A DNA stretch of 64,000 bases from Sulfitobacter undariae (GTDB lineage: Bacteria > Pseudomonadota > Alphaproteobacteria > Rhodobacterales > Rhodobacteraceae). The notes beneath the pieces were generated by a model, which saw only the letters and a program-made list of their open reading frames with translations, made no database searches and was not told where the DNA came from. Positions 15,553-25,736 of this stretch are shown here, in pieces. The DNA lies in NCBI RefSeq assembly GCF_014196805.1, contig NZ_JACIEI010000001.1, forward strand, positions 558,001 through 622,000. Direction: 5' to 3'. A program made the translations under genes and the position numbers. The stretch's first letter is position 1; each line of letters begins with the position of its first letter.

Positions 15553-17538
15553 ATGAGTCTTCCACCCGGTTTCCTTGATGAATTGCGCACACGCTCCAGC
15601 CTGTCTCAGGTTGTGGGGCGTAAAGTCATTTGGGATGCGCGTAAGTCCAATCAGGGCAAGGGTGATATGTGGGCACCATGCCCCTTTCACCACGAAAAAT
15701 CCGCCAGTTTTCATGTAGATGACCGCAAGGGTTTTTATTATTGCTTTGGCTGTCACGCCAAAGGCGATGCCATTTCTTTTGTGCGCGAGACAGAAAATGT
15801 CAGCTTTATGGAAGCGGTAGAGATACTTGCGCGTGAAGCCGGGATGCCGATCCCGCAACGTGACCCGCAAGCGCAAGAAAAAGCCGAGAAACGTACAGAA
15901 CTCGTGGATGTGATGGAATTGGCAGTCCGCTGGTTCCGGTTGCAGTTGCGCACAGGGGCTGCCTCGGCGGCGCGGGAGTATCTGGAGAAGCGCGGGTTGA
16001 ACCAAGAGGTCTGCGACCGTTGGGAGATCGGCTTTGCGCCTGATAGCTGGCAGGGCTTGTGGGACGCGCTGAAAGGCAAGGACATCGCAGATGAGTTGAT
16101 CATCGGTGCGGGTCTGGCCAAACCTTCCAGTAAAGGCGGCAAGCCCTATGACACGTTTCGCGGGCGGATCATGTACCCGATCCGTGATGCGCGGGGCCGT
16201 GCGATTGCCTTTGGCGGGCGTGCGATGGACCCTGAGGATAAGGCGAAATACCTCAATTCTCCCGAGACCGAATTGTTTGATAAGGGCCGCAGCCTTTACA
16301 ACGTGAAGGAGGCGCGGGTGGCAGCGGGCAAGGGACAACCCTTGCTGGTGGCCGAAGGATACATGGATGTGATCGCGCTGTCCGAAGCGGGGTTTGGCGC
16401 GTCCGTTGCGCCGCTTGGCACGGCGATTACTGAAAACCAGTTGGCGATGCTGTGGCGGATCAGCGACGAGCCGATCATCACATTGGATGGCGATACGGCT
16501 GGCCAGCGCGCTGCGCTGCGCTTGATCGATCTGGCGCTGCCTTTGCTAGAGGCGGGGCGCTCTTTGCGCTTTGCCATGATGCCAGAGGGCAAAGACCCCG
16601 ATGATTTGCTGAAATCTTCTGGTGCGGGGGCGGTACAGGCGTTGCTGGACGCGGCTGTGCCTATGGTGCAACTGCTGTGGCAACGCGAGGTTGAGGGCAA
16701 AGTCTTTGACAGCCCCGAACGCAAAGCGGCGCTGGATAAGAACCTGCGTGAAAAAATCAAACTGATCAAAGACCCCAGCATCCGCAGCCACTATGGCCAA
16801 GCGATCAAGGACATGCGGTGGGACCTGTTTCGCGCCAAATCCGCTGGTGGGGGCAGTTTTGCGCCACGTAAAGATCGGCCATGGAAGTCGCAGCCATGGG
16901 GCAGCAAAGCGCCGCAAGGGCCATCAGCGGGGGCCAAATCCTCTATCTTGGCGACTGCGGCAGATGCCCGCGCGACGGATCATTTGCGCGAAGCCGTTAT
17001 TTTGGCGGCCTGCATCAGTTGTCCAGAAGCAGTCGAGCCGTTTGAAAGCGGGCTGGAGACGATGGCCTGTCTTGATGCCGAGCACGCCCGGATGCGGGAC
17101 ATGGTTTTACGGTATGCGCCTGCTGGCGCTGCGGTGTTGCGGGGGCAAATTTCGGATGTTTTAGGGCCTGATGCACTTGAAAACCTGCTAACGCAGCGCC
17201 ATGTCGCTATTACGCCGTGCATTCGCAGGCCCGGTGATGTGGAGCTCACGGGCATGACAATCGCTGAAGAACTGGCCAAGCTCAAAGCGGTGCGGGGGCT
17301 TCAGGAAGAAGTGAATGATGCGGCCGATGACCTAAGCGGTGAGGCGGATGAGGGGCTGACGTGGCGATTGGCCGAAGCTGCAAAAGCAGCGGATCGTGCG
17401 CATCGCGCTGGTCAGGAAGACAAAGCGGAATATGTTATCGCGGATAATGGTGCACGGCTGGATCGTGATCAGGTGACCCTGAGCCGTAACATGTTTGACC
17501 AAATCGACTTTTCCAAAGGTGGGAAAAAAGACCGTTAA
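15553..17538 (+). CDS. dnaG: DNA primase
   Basis: Makes RNA primers for replication at the fork with DnaB. 661 residues. The CHC2 zinc finger uses Cys43, His46, Cys64 and Cys67. The RNA polymerase core begins near residue 120, and the Toprim domain carries VAEGYMDVIAL and the acidic TLDGDTAGQ. A linker rich in Gly/Pro/Lys (about 430-455) precedes a helical C-terminal domain for helicase contact. Start ATG at 15553. It is followed by rpoD after 166 bp, the conserved dnaG-rpoD order; rpsU, which leads this operon in enterobacteria, is not here. Confidence 0.97.
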   Translation: MSLPPGFLDELRTRSSLSQVVGRKVIWDARKSNQGKGDMWAPCPFHHEKSASFHVDDRKGFYYCFGCHAKGDAISFVRETENVSFMEAVEILAREAGMPIPQRDPQAQEKAEKRTELVDVMELAVRWFRLQLRTGAASAAREYLEKRGLNQEVCDRWEIGFAPDSWQGLWDALKGKDIADELIIGAGLAKPSSKGGKPYDTFRGRIMYPIRDARGRAIAFGGRAMDPEDKAKYLNSPETELFDKGRSLYNVKEARVAAGKGQPLLVAEGYMDVIALSEAGFGASVAPLGTAITENQLAMLWRISDEPIITLDGDTAGQRAALRLIDLALPLLEAGRSLRFAMMPEGKDPDDLLKSSGAGAVQALLDAAVPMVQLLWQREVEGKVFDSPERKAALDKNLREKIKLIKDPSIRSHYGQAIKDMRWDLFRAKSAGGGSFAPRKDRPWKSQPWGSKAPQGPSAGAKSSILATAADARATDHLREAVILAACISCPEAVEPFESGLETMACLDAEHARMRDMVLRYAPAGAAVLRGQISDVLGPDALENLLTQRHVAITPCIRRPGDVELTGMTIAEELAKLKAVRGLQEEVNDAADDLSGEADEGLTWRLAEAAKAADRAHRAGQEDKAEYVIADNGARLDRDQVTLSRNMFDQIDFSKGGKKDR

Positions 17539-17615
17539 CTGTGTAATTGGTTGTTTCAGGGCACGTTTTGTGGCGCTGGGGTAACCAAATCCATGCAATT
17601 AGCGGAAAAATAAGG

Positions 17616-17681
17616 ATGCGGGTTTAAGAATCACTTCAAACCCCGCATGATTCGTAAATCCGAATCACTCGAAGTGATTCG
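17616..17681 (+). repeat. Paired inverted repeats in the dnaG-rpoD gap
   Basis: Two adjacent dyads lie just before rpoD. The first pairs ATGCGGG (17616-17622) with CCCGCAT (17642-17648), with further partial pairing inside. The second is a perfect 9-bp inverted repeat, CGAATCACT (17661-17669) and AGTGATTCG (17673-17681), around CGA. The motif GAATCACTTC in the loop of the first (17629-17638) is complementary to GAAGTGATTC (17671-17680), so the two dyads could also pair with each other. No T run follows, so they are not simple terminators. They could be an RNA processing site, an alternative-structure switch or an operator. Confidence 0.7.
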
Positions 17682-17704
17682 TGCAAGGACTTAGAGGACA
17701 TCTG

Positions 17705-19687
17705 ATGGCTGCCAAAGACACCAATGACGACGCCAAGAACGACGATCAGGATTCAGGCCATTCGCTGGACATGAGCCAGGCTGCCGTCAAAAAGATGATC
17801 GGTGAGGCCCGTGAAAAAGGCTATATTACCTACGATCAGCTGAACACAGTGCTGCCACCTGATCAGGTTTCCTCCGAACAGATCGAAGACGTGATGTCGA
17901 TGCTCTCTGAAATGGGCATTAACATCATCGAGGACGAAGAGGCCGAGGAAGACGACAAAGGCGGCACGGATGTTGCCACCACCGACGGCCCCAAAGAGAT
18001 CACGCTGGGCTCTGGCACTTCCGAAAAGCTGGACCGCACCGATGACCCGGTCCGTATGTACCTGCGCGAGATGGGCAGTGTTGAATTACTGTCGCGTGAA
18101 GGCGAAATCGCGATCGCCAAACGCATCGAGGCTGGCCGCAATACGATGATCGCCGGCTTGTGCGAAAGCCCGCTGACATTTCAGGCGATCACCATCTGGC
18201 GTGACGAACTTCTGTCAGAAGACATTTTGCTGCGCGACGTGATCGATCTGGAAGCCACTTTTGGCGATCAGTTGGTCGAAGATGGCGTGGCGCCTGTTGT
18301 TCCGGTGGGCGGTGCCCCTGTGGCAGCAAAGCCCGAAGGCCAGCAAGAATTGGATGCGGACGGCAACCCGATTTCTGCAGATGATGACGACGACGAGGAT
18401 GAAGACGAACAGGCCAACATGTCGCTTGCGGCAATGGAAGCTGCGCTCAAGCCACAGGTGCTTGAGGCGTTGGATATCATCGCGGATGACTATATCAAGC
18501 TGAGCGAGATGCAGGACAGCCGGATTTCTGCTACCTTGAACGAAGATGGGTCCTTCTCTGCTAAAAACGAAGCAACATATCAGAAATTGCGCTCTGAAAT
18601 TGTGGCATTGGTGAATGACCTGCACCTGCACAACAACCGTATCGAAGCGTTGATTGACCAGCTTTATGGCATCAACCGCCGTATCATGCAGATCGACTCT
18701 GCAATGGTGAAACTTGCGGACCAAGCGCGCATCAACCGTTCCGAGTTTGTCGAAGCCTATCGCGGTTATGAACTGGACCCGAACTGGATGGAGCGGATGG
18801 CAGGCAAGGCCGGACGCGGTTGGCAGATGTTCATTGAGCGCTCTTCCGACAAGGTAAACGAACTGCGCTCGGATATGGCACAAGTGGGCCAATATGTGGG
18901 TCTGGATATTTCTGAATTCCGCCGCATCGTGCAGCAGGTTCAAAAAGGCGAAAAAGAAGCCCGTCAGGCCAAAAAAGAAATGGTTGAGGCAAACCTGCGT
19001 TTGGTTATCTCGATTGCGAAAAAATACACCAACCGTGGCCTGCAATTCCTTGATCTTATTCAGGAAGGTAACATCGGCCTGATGAAGGCCGTTGATAAAT
19101 TCGAATATCGCCGTGGCTATAAATTCTCGACCTATGCGACATGGTGGATTCGTCAAGCGATCACGCGTTCTATCGCGGATCAGGCACGTACCATCCGTAT
19201 CCCTGTGCATATGATCGAAACGATCAACAAACTGGTCCGCACAGGCCGCCAGATGTTGCATGAGATTGGCCGCGAACCAACGCCAGAAGAATTGGCGGAA
19301 AAGCTGCAAATGCCGCTTGAGAAGGTCCGCAAGGTGATGAAAATCGCCAAAGAACCGATCTCGCTTGAGACGCCAATTGGTGACGAAGAAGACAGCCAGT
19401 TGGGTGACTTCATTGAGGATAAGAATGCAGTGTTGCCTTTGGACAGCGCCATTCAGGAGAACCTCAAGGAAACCACTACAAGGGTTCTGGCCAGCCTCAC
19501 ACCACGTGAAGAGCGCGTGCTGCGTATGCGTTTCGGGATTGGCATGAATACCGATCACACATTGGAAGAAGTCGGCCAGCAGTTCAGCGTTACGCGCGAA
19601 CGGATTCGCCAGATTGAAGCGAAAGCCTTGCGTAAGCTCAAGCACCCGTCGCGGTCGCGCAAACTGCGCAGCTTCCTCGATCAATAA
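17705..19687 (+). CDS. rpoD: Housekeeping RNA polymerase sigma factor RpoD
   Basis: Primary sigma-70 factor. 660 residues. Region 1.1 (about 20-85) is present, and the non-conserved region includes a very acidic [11 protein letters not shown] stretch near residue 220. Region 2 has [19 protein letters not shown] and, near residue 473, [15 protein letters not shown] for -10 recognition. Region 4 carries [20 protein letters not shown], the -35 helix-turn-helix. The start at 17705 (MAAKDTND) has AGAGGA about 6 bp upstream; the in-frame GTG at 17681 lies inside the palindrome and is rejected. A strong terminator follows. Confidence 0.98.
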   Translation: MAAKDTNDDAKNDDQDSGHSLDMSQAAVKKMIGEAREKGYITYDQLNTVLPPDQVSSEQIEDVMSMLSEMGINIIEDEEAEEDDKGGTDVATTDGPKEITLGSGTSEKLDRTDDPVRMYLREMGSVELLSREGEIAIAKRIEAGRNTMIAGLCESPLTFQAITIWRDELLSEDILLRDVIDLEATFGDQLVEDGVAPVVPVGGAPVAAKPEGQQELDADGNPISADDDDDEDEDEQANMSLAAMEAALKPQVLEALDIIADDYIKLSEMQDSRISATLNEDGSFSAKNEATYQKLRSEIVALVNDLHLHNNRIEALIDQLYGINRRIMQIDSAMVKLADQARINRSEFVEAYRGYELDPNWMERMAGKAGRGWQMFIERSSDKVNELRSDMAQVGQYVGLDISEFRRIVQQVQKGEKEARQAKKEMVEANLRLVISIAKKYTNRGLQFLDLIQEGNIGLMKAVDKFEYRRGYKFSTYATWWIRQAITRSIADQARTIRIPVHMIETINKLVRTGRQMLHEIGREPTPEELAEKLQMPLEKVRKVMKIAKEPISLETPIGDEEDSQLGDFIEDKNAVLPLDSAIQENLKETTTRVLASLTPREERVLRMRFGIGMNTDHTLEEVGQQFSVTRERIRQIEAKALRKLKHPSRSRKLRSFLDQ

Positions 19688-19706
19688 GCAGATCAAACCT
19701 CAAATG

Positions 19707-19745
19707 AACCCCGTCCGCAGCGTCCTGCGGGCGGGGTTTTCTTTT
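19707..19745 (+). terminator. Intrinsic terminator of rpoD
   Basis: A 14-bp stem, AACCCCGTCCGCAG with CTGCGGGCGGGGTT (one G-T pair), loop CGTC, then TTTTCTTTT. It starts 19 bp after the rpoD stop. Confidence 0.95.
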
Positions 19746-19839
19746 GCCTGACGCGCAGGCGGCCCAAATTCACGTAGCTTTGACTTTGCTTTGGCTGGCA
19801 CAGGCCCTATCTTTAGCTAAGCCTCAAAGGAGAAGAATT

Positions 19840-20250
19840 ATGCGTTCTACCATTATTGCGACCATCCTCGCGACTGTCTTGCCGCTTGCTGCCAATGCGC
19901 AAAGCTACCGCGCTGTGAATTCTATGGATGTTGTCCCGTTGGGCCAAAGCACGTTTGAGGTGATCAGGTCAGGGGGGATGGGCCCACGTGGTGTTTGGTG
20001 TGCAGCCGCTGACTATGCTGAAAATCGCTTGGGCACGCGGGGACGTATTTACATAAGCCAAGGCAGCGCCCCTTCGCGCAGCGTTGCGGGACAAAAATCG
20101 GTTGTCTTCACAACGGACGCCGCAAGCCTGTCACAAGCGCCCTCAAAATCTCTCACGCTAAGCATGACAAAAGTCGGCGTCGGCTTGCCTGTGGATCACG
20201 CTATTCAATTCTGCAGGCCGGATGACTACGAACCGGGCATTTCGCGCTGA
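19840..20250 (+). CDS. Small secreted protein, unknown function
   Basis: 136 residues. Signal peptide MRSTIIATILATVLPLAANA, cleaved before QSYRAV. The mature region reads as a small beta-rich domain: FEVIRSGGMGPRGVWCAAADYAENRLG, with a second Cys near the C-terminus (IQFCRPDDYEPG) that could pair with the first. Similar proteins are frequent in Rhodobacteraceae, but no function was recognised. AAGGAG precedes the ATG at 19840; the open frame extends upstream into the rpoD terminator and that part is discarded. It ends 7 bp before the YjbQ start, suggesting co-transcription. Confidence 0.78.
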   Translation: MRSTIIATILATVLPLAANAQSYRAVNSMDVVPLGQSTFEVIRSGGMGPRGVWCAAADYAENRLGTRGRIYISQGSAPSRSVAGQKSVVFTTDAASLSQAPSKSLTLSMTKVGVGLPVDHAIQFCRPDDYEPGISR

Positions 20251-20257
20251 GGAATTG

Positions 20258-20674
20258 ATGCAGACCCGTTTCGAAATACAAACCAACGGCCCGCGGCTTT
20301 ATGAATTCACCGATCATGTAGCGGCGTGGCTGCAAGGGGCAGGGGATGGGCTGCTGACGCTGCTGGTTCAGCACACTTCGACGTCTCTGCTGATCCAAGA
20401 GAACGCCGATCCAGACGTTCAGCGTGATCTGCGTGCTTACTTCAGCCGCCTTGTTCCGCACAGTGATACTGATCAGATGTCCTACCTTGTGCACACGTTG
20501 GAAGGGCCTGATGACATGCCCGCACATATCAAAGCCGCAATGCTGCCCGTCAGTCTCAGCATCCCCGTCCAAAGCGGGCGTATGGTTTTGGGGACATGGC
20601 AGGGACTCTTTTTGTTTGAGCACCGTGACGCGCCGCACCGCCGTCAAATCGCAGCACATTTTCGCAGCGATTAA
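20258..20674 (+). CDS. yjbQ: YjbQ family protein (UPF0047)
   Basis: 138 residues of the compact YjbQ/UPF0047 fold. Family marks: LTLLVQHTSTSLLIQENADPDV with the conserved His-Thr-Ser and Glu-Asn, DDMPAHIKAAMLP with the second metal His, and GTWQGLFLFEHRD near the end. The family has weak thiamin phosphate synthase activity in some members, but its physiological role is not settled. The start at 20258 has GAGG 5 bp upstream; an earlier in-frame ATG at 20222 overlaps the previous gene and lacks a ribosome site. Confidence 0.92.
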   Translation: MQTRFEIQTNGPRLYEFTDHVAAWLQGAGDGLLTLLVQHTSTSLLIQENADPDVQRDLRAYFSRLVPHSDTDQMSYLVHTLEGPDDMPAHIKAAMLPVSLSIPVQSGRMVLGTWQGLFLFEHRDAPHRRQIAAHFRSD

Positions 20675-20825
20675 GCACTGCCGCGCTTCGGATTTTTGCC
20701 CAAACACCCCATCATATTGAGATAAATTTCTGCACTACCCAAAACCTTGTGGGTCGCGTATACCTGTGGATAAGTGGGGCGGTGATCCCACAATAGAGGC
20801 GGATCAGGAATAAGGGGACCGGCAA

Positions 20826-21293
20826 ATGCGTTGCCCGTTTTGTGGACATTTAGATACTCAAGTAAAAGACAGCCGACCAGCGGAGGATCACGTATCCATA
20901 CGCCGCCGTCGGTTTTGCCCGGCCTGTGGCGGGCGATTTACCACATATGAACGCGTGCAACTGCGCGATCTGGTGGTGATCAAAACTTCTGGCAAACGCG
21001 AAGATTTTGACCGCGACAAGCTGGAGCGTTCCATTCGAATTTCCATGCAAAAACGTCCGATTGAGCCAGAGCGTATTGATCAGATGATCAGTGGTATTGT
21101 GCGCAGGCTGGAGAGCATGGGCGAAACGGACATTGGATCAAAGCACATCGGTGAGATCGTGATGGAAGCTTTGGCGCGGATCGATACCGTGGCCTATGTG
21201 CGCTTTGCCAGTGTTTACAAAAACTTCCAAGCGGCGGATGACTTTGACAAGTTCGTTCAGGAATTGCGCCCCGAGACGCCACCAGAAGGGTGA
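20826..21293 (+). CDS. nrdR: Transcriptional repressor NrdR
   Basis: Zinc and ATP/dATP-binding repressor of ribonucleotide reductase genes. 155 residues, standard length. The zinc ribbon has Cys3, Cys6, Cys31 and Cys34 (MRCPFC and FCPAC), followed by basic RRRRF and TTYERV. The ATP-cone spans about 49-139 ([20 protein letters not shown]). It overlaps the ribD GTG start by four bases (GTGA). The nrdR-rib order is common in Proteobacteria. No NrdR box was recognised in the upstream gap, which holds only an ACCCA/TGGGT dyad. Confidence 0.96.
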   Translation: MRCPFCGHLDTQVKDSRPAEDHVSIRRRRFCPACGGRFTTYERVQLRDLVVIKTSGKREDFDRDKLERSIRISMQKRPIEPERIDQMISGIVRRLESMGETDIGSKHIGEIVMEALARIDTVAYVRFASVYKNFQAADDFDKFVQELRPETPPEG

Positions 21294-22384
21294 GCGATGC
21301 ACGCTATATGGCCCTCGCGCTGTCCTTAGGGCGGCGCGGCTGGGGCAACACATGGCCCAACCCTGCGGTGGGCTGTGTGATCGTGCGCGACGGGCGCATC
21401 ATCGGGCGCGGCTGGACTGCGCCCTCAGGGCGACCCCACGCAGAACCACAAGCATTGGCACAAGCGGGAGAGGCCGCACGCGGCGCAACCGTCTATGTCA
21501 CGCTTGAGCCTTGCGCGCATCATGGTCAGACGCCGCCCTGTGCGCAGGCCCTTACTGATGCGGGAGTGGCACGTGTTGTGGTTGCCTTGGGTGACAGCGA
21601 CGAACGGGTTTGCGGGCGCGGTGTGACGATGCTGCGCGACGCAGGGATCAGCGTGCAGACTGGTGTGCTGGAGCAACAAGCACGCCGCGATCATCAAGGA
21701 TTTTTGAGCCGTATAGAGCTGGGCCGCCCAATGGTAACCCTGAAGCTGGCCAATTCATTTGACGGGCGGATCGCAACGGCAACAGGCGAAAGCCAGTGGA
21801 TCACCCAAGCGCCTGCAAGGCGTATGGTGCATGCGATGCGCAGCAGCCATGACGCGGTGATGGTGGGCGGCGGCACAGTCCGCGCCGATGATCCTTCGTT
21901 GAATGTGCGTGATCTGGGCATGACCCGACAACCTGTGCGCGTGGTTCTGTCACGGCGGTTGGATCTGCCTTTGAATTGCAAACTGGCCCAGACGGCTGCG
22001 GATATTCCTTTGTTGATTTGCCATGGGGCCACCGCGCCTGTGGCGCTGATCGACGCATGGAAAGGTCTGGGCGCGACATTGCTGCCTTGTGCCGTACAGG
22101 GGAGCCAGTTGGATTTGGCAGATGTTTTGCAGCGCCTTGGCACTTATGGCCTCACGCGGGTGTTCTCGGAGGGTGGTTCTGCTGTTGCGGCAAGCCTGTT
22201 GCAGGCCGATCTGGTGGATCATCTTGTGGGATTTTCAGCAGGATTGATGATTGGTGCCGAGGGCCTGCCTGCTATCGGCGCAATGGGGCTGGCGCGGCTG
22301 GCACAGGCGCAGCGCTATGACCTAGAGGAAACGATGGCCGTGGGGCCGGACGTGTTCAACCGATGGGTCCGCACCCGCAACTGA
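21290..22384 (+). CDS. ribD: Bifunctional riboflavin deaminase/reductase RibD
   Basis: Performs the second and third steps of riboflavin synthesis: deamination of the GTP-derived pyrimidine and reduction of its ribosyl side chain. 364 residues. The N-terminal deaminase zinc site is His50-Ala-Glu52, Cys75 and Cys84 ([13 protein letters not shown]). The C-terminal reductase starts about residue 147 ([17 protein letters not shown]) with [16 protein letters not shown] and [13 protein letters not shown]. The GTG start overlaps the nrdR stop. The next riboflavin gene on this strand, ribE, is almost 5 kb away, with the capsule genes between them on the other strand. Confidence 0.96.
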   Translation: MSDARYMALALSLGRRGWGNTWPNPAVGCVIVRDGRIIGRGWTAPSGRPHAEPQALAQAGEAARGATVYVTLEPCAHHGQTPPCAQALTDAGVARVVVALGDSDERVCGRGVTMLRDAGISVQTGVLEQQARRDHQGFLSRIELGRPMVTLKLANSFDGRIATATGESQWITQAPARRMVHAMRSSHDAVMVGGGTVRADDPSLNVRDLGMTRQPVRVVLSRRLDLPLNCKLAQTAADIPLLICHGATAPVALIDAWKGLGATLLPCAVQGSQLDLADVLQRLGTYGLTRVFSEGGSAVAASLLQADLVDHLVGFSAGLMIGAEGLPAIGAMGLARLAQAQRYDLEETMAVGPDVFNRWVRTRN

Positions 22385-22389
22385 TCTCT

Positions 22390-24408
22390 CTATTTGCGCC
22401 AGAGATGCGCTTTGCTGGCAAATATGCTTTGGAGCCGTGACAGAAGACGGTTGCGGCGGCTAGGGCGCGGAACGTCGCCTTGGCTGAGCCGCAAGATGGC
22501 AACTTCGACAGGGCAGGGCAGGCCCGTTTTCGGATCAAAGTAGCGGGGGTAATCAATCAAGGCAGCATGCGCCAAACCTTCGAGCGTGGGGGTGGCGCGG
22601 CGGCGCGGCGGCACATCCGAGCGGTCAGTTGTCAGCCCCCATCCCGCATAAAACGGCGCGCCATAAGTGGTAACGGGCAGGCCGCGCAGCAAGGCTTCAA
22701 ACCCCATCAGCGAAGTCATTGTATGCACCTCATGCACCTGCGCCAACAGGGCGGCGGGATCGGTGTTGGTTACAATCTGTGTAGCGGCTGCGGGATTGGT
22801 CAAAGCCCCCTCGCGCAGGCCCGCTTCGACATCGGGGTGGGGTTTGAACAAGATCACCGCATCAGGGTTGGCTGCACGCACGGCATCCAGCAATGCCTGA
22901 TTGGTTGTGATATCACTGGTGCCTGTGCGGATGGACGCATCATCAGCGACTTGACCACAAACAAGAATGCGGTGGCCCTCGGGCAGGGCATCAGGTGCAT
23001 TTCCGGTGTTATATTTGCTCAGGCCCGCATCGGTCAGGGACCGGATCAGGCGGGTGGCGCGCAATTTTTGATCAGGGCGCAGAGTGGCGCGGGTTTCGAT
23101 CCATTTTTCAAGTCGCGAGGGGGCGGCGGGATTATAGTAGATGCCCAGATCATCGGTGACCAGTGACAGCGGTGGTGTCAGAGCGGCGCCCAGACCACGG
23201 GAGCGGATAAACCCGTCTTCGATGCGGGTAATCCCCTTACGCCCGAGGTCAATCTTGCTTGCCCAGACCATTTGCGGTTTGCTGGATATATCCATCGGGG
23301 TGTCAGCAAATGTGAGTTCTTTGTATGCGCCATAGAACTTTTGAAGATGCGGGCGCTTCCAATTACTCATGCCAATCGCTGTCCAGCCCTGTCGGTCTTC
23401 GCGCCAGCTACGCGCGAGGGCTTCTAGCGTGTCGATCACGGTTTCCAACGTACAAAGCGTATCACGGTAGGGATCATACCAACGGGGATACAGGATCATG
23501 GCGGCGGCAAACAGCTGCGCGCGTGTGAGAACGCGCTGGCGGCGTTGGATTTCAAAGGCATCTTGGGTCAACCCCCAGCCTGCATAAAAGGGCTGACCAA
23601 ACACGCGGGGTTTGTGCCCTGCAAATATAGCCTCAAACCCCAAGCCCGAGGAGACTGTATAGACGCCCAATGCCCCCTCAAAGAGGGTGTAAGGGCTGAT
23701 CGGCTCTGTTATAAATTCCATCCAGTCATTGAGGTCACTATCGCGGAAGTATCCTTTGCGGTGGCCTGCTGTCGTTTCGGGATGTGTTTTGATAAGAATA
23801 CGTGCGCCAGGGTGTTCCTCTTGCGCGTAATAGAGCATTTCAAGAAACCGCGAGCGGTCTGCACCTGATGCGGTGACCGAGGCATCGCCTTCCGTTTGAT
23901 CAATGACCACAACATACCCTGCAGCGGGGGCAGGCGTGTCAGCAGGTATTGCGGCGTATTTGCTGAGATGTGCCTCTTGTAACCGTGCAATGCAGGCACG
24001 CGCACGGTTCAACAGTGCGGTATCATCAAGTGGATGTGTGGCAAGAAGGATTTCAAGGTCTGAGGGTTTGGAGGGATCAAAATGTACCGCACGGTGATCA
24101 ACCAGCAATCCGAGTGGCGGCTCTCCGTCACGACCAGGGAAAAGTGAACGTAAAAGGGCGTCTTCGACACGGACAATAGGCGCATCACGTGCCTCTGCCA
24201 CCCCGACCCCACGGTGCGCAGTCGGGGAGTTCCCCCAGACAGCTACGGCATCGCCCCGCTCGGAGGGGAGGCCAATGTGGATAGAGTAGCCCGACAACTG
24301 AAGAATGCGCCGAATGCGGCCTTGAGTGAGGAAGCCGCCATTGTAAACGAAAAGCCGCCGGTCCTTTTCGGAACCGGCGGCGGTATAAATCTCGGGACCT
24401 AGGCCCAT
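22390..24408 (-). CDS. kpsC: Capsule polysaccharide Kdo transferase KpsC
   Basis: Cytoplasmic beta-Kdo transferase that, with KpsS, builds the poly-Kdo linker on the lipid anchor of group 2-type capsules. 672 residues, matching KpsC. Two homologous halves are visible. Each has an HPE/HPD motif (IKTHPETTAGHRKGYF; KPHPDVEAGLREGAL) and the block GFEA...PFYAGWGLT (about residues 270-300 and 590-615). The ATG at 24408 is 5 bp after the stop of the exporter gene; a longer frame starting inside that gene is unlikely. The two-domain layout agrees with the GT99/GT107 pair known for KpsC. It is convergent with ribD, 5 bp apart. Confidence 0.92.
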   Translation of the reverse strand: MGLGPEIYTAAGSEKDRRLFVYNGGFLTQGRIRRILQLSGYSIHIGLPSERGDAVAVWGNSPTAHRGVGVAEARDAPIVRVEDALLRSLFPGRDGEPPLGLLVDHRAVHFDPSKPSDLEILLATHPLDDTALLNRARACIARLQEAHLSKYAAIPADTPAPAAGYVVVIDQTEGDASVTASGADRSRFLEMLYYAQEEHPGARILIKTHPETTAGHRKGYFRDSDLNDWMEFITEPISPYTLFEGALGVYTVSSGLGFEAIFAGHKPRVFGQPFYAGWGLTQDAFEIQRRQRVLTRAQLFAAAMILYPRWYDPYRDTLCTLETVIDTLEALARSWREDRQGWTAIGMSNWKRPHLQKFYGAYKELTFADTPMDISSKPQMVWASKIDLGRKGITRIEDGFIRSRGLGAALTPPLSLVTDDLGIYYNPAAPSRLEKWIETRATLRPDQKLRATRLIRSLTDAGLSKYNTGNAPDALPEGHRILVCGQVADDASIRTGTSDITTNQALLDAVRAANPDAVILFKPHPDVEAGLREGALTNPAAATQIVTNTDPAALLAQVHEVHTMTSLMGFEALLRGLPVTTYGAPFYAGWGLTTDRSDVPPRRRATPTLEGLAHAALIDYPRYFDPKTGLPCPVEVAILRLSQGDVPRPSRRNRLLSRLQSIFASKAHLWRK

Positions 24409-24413
24409 TGTGT

Positions 24414-25544
24414 TTAGTTGCTTGCCAGCGATGTAAGGCTGGAAGCAGAGCTGGCTGTGCCAGTGATGGCAGAGATGACTTTGGTCCATTGGGTGAAGGG
24501 CGCTTCGGTCACATAAAGCGTATCGCCGTCACGGATTACAAAATCCCGTGCCATGAACATGCCGTTTGGCTCTGTGAGGTCCAGCACATATACCATGCGC
24601 TGTGCGCCTTCCAGATCGTTGCGAGCCAGCACTTGCTCGGCCACGACTTCTGGTTCGTTTCGCAAGACAAACACGCCCGTAGGATCGGCCGAAGAGGCCA
24701 ACAAACCACCAACTTGTGCAATGGCTTCTAGGGCTGACAGGTTTTGCGTTTCAAAGGGCACGCGTGCCTGTGAACCAGTGGCACCCAATGCGGTGAAGGC
24801 GCGTGTATCTTGCTCAACCAGAATTTTATCTCCGGCACGCAATGCAATATCAAGTTGGGGGTGCTGGTACAGGTCTTCGAACCAGATTGTACCGCGTGCC
24901 TTGCCACGTATCACAGTGACTTGTGCAACTTCGGGGAGGATCGTGATGCCGCCTGATTTGGCCAACATGGTTGCCAAGGTGCGGGTCGGGCGTTCAATAG
25001 GATAGATGCCCTGACCGCCTACAGCGCCAACGAGGGAGACTGTTGAGCCATCACCAGCCGCGCGGCGGACTTCGACCTGTGGATCAGGGGTCTGGTCTGC
25101 CAGCTTGTTGGTAATGATGCGGCGGATCGCTTCGGGAGAGTTACCCGCTGCCTTAATACGGCCAGCATAAGGAATAAAGATAAACCCGGCGCCGTCGACT
25201 TGGACTTCTTCAAGGTTTGCCGGTGCGCCTTCGGTGCCCAGCAGGCTGTCATCAACGTTTTCATAGACGGTAATGCCTAAAACATCACCTGCACGGATCG
25301 TATCCGAACCGACCCGGCCTGCCTTTAAGAACGCGTCCGAGAAACCAAGTGCGGGAACGACGGCCGTGGCGCGGGTCACGCGGTCATTGACCGCAACGAC
25401 AAACGCGTCGCCTTCACGCTGAACGGACCCAGCAAAGAGTTGACGTTTGTTTGGGCCAACCTGCGGTAGGCCGCAGGTGGCCAGAACGGAACAAGCCGCA
25501 ACGACTGCGATGGAACGTGCCCACCGGATGTTAAGGGTTTTCAC
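24414..25544 (-). CDS. Wza/KpsD-type polysaccharide export lipoprotein
   Basis: Outer-membrane polysaccharide export protein. 376 residues. Lipoprotein signal near the start: RSIAVVAACSVLATCG, with Cys about residue 24. The poly-export domain begins near residue 75 (IRAGDVLGITVYENVD), with VQVDGAGFIFIPYAGRIKAAG. Two SLBB-type domains follow (VSLVGAVGGQGIYPI; LSALEAIAQVGGLL). The start is a GTG at 25544 with AGGAG 8 bp upstream. It lies between kpsS (192 bp upstream) and kpsC (5 bp downstream). The ABC exporter (KpsMT) and the KpsE-like subunit are not in the window. Confidence 0.9.
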   Translation of the reverse strand: MKTLNIRWARSIAVVAACSVLATCGLPQVGPNKRQLFAGSVQREGDAFVVAVNDRVTRATAVVPALGFSDAFLKAGRVGSDTIRAGDVLGITVYENVDDSLLGTEGAPANLEEVQVDGAGFIFIPYAGRIKAAGNSPEAIRRIITNKLADQTPDPQVEVRRAAGDGSTVSLVGAVGGQGIYPIERPTRTLATMLAKSGGITILPEVAQVTVIRGKARGTIWFEDLYQHPQLDIALRAGDKILVEQDTRAFTALGATGSQARVPFETQNLSALEAIAQVGGLLASSADPTGVFVLRNEPEVVAEQVLARNDLEGAQRMVYVLDLTEPNGMFMARDFVIRDGDTLYVTEAPFTQWTKVISAITGTASSASSLTSLASN

Positions 25545-25716
25545 TGCCCGGTCTCCTCGACCTATTTTCTGCCTCAAGATCGCCGATTGTGTCGACGTAT
25601 TGTTTTCCAGCGTATCGGAGTTATGTGAGTAAATCTACCAAAGTGTGGGGTTTATATAGGGTGACAGGGAAAATGTGTGGCATTGCTGCCGCGATTTCGG
25701 GTGTTTCTTAACATTA

Positions 25717-25734
25717 ACCACAAGGGCTTGTGGT
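25717..25734 (-). terminator. Hairpin after kpsS
   Basis: A perfect 8-bp inverted repeat, ACCACAAG and CTTGTGGT, around GG, 3 bp after the kpsS stop. In the kpsS direction it is followed by TTAATGTTAAG, which has few T residues, so termination may be partial. It could let the exporter gene be transcribed from its own promoter. Confidence 0.45.
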
Positions 25735-25736
25735 GC

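Noticed and set aside
15346..16338. 330-codon open frame antisense to dnaG
   Set aside because: It crosses two real genes and shows no protein-like motifs.
18215..19696. 493-codon open frame antisense to rpoD
   Set aside because: It is a mirror of the codon bias of rpoD; no motifs, no ribosome site.
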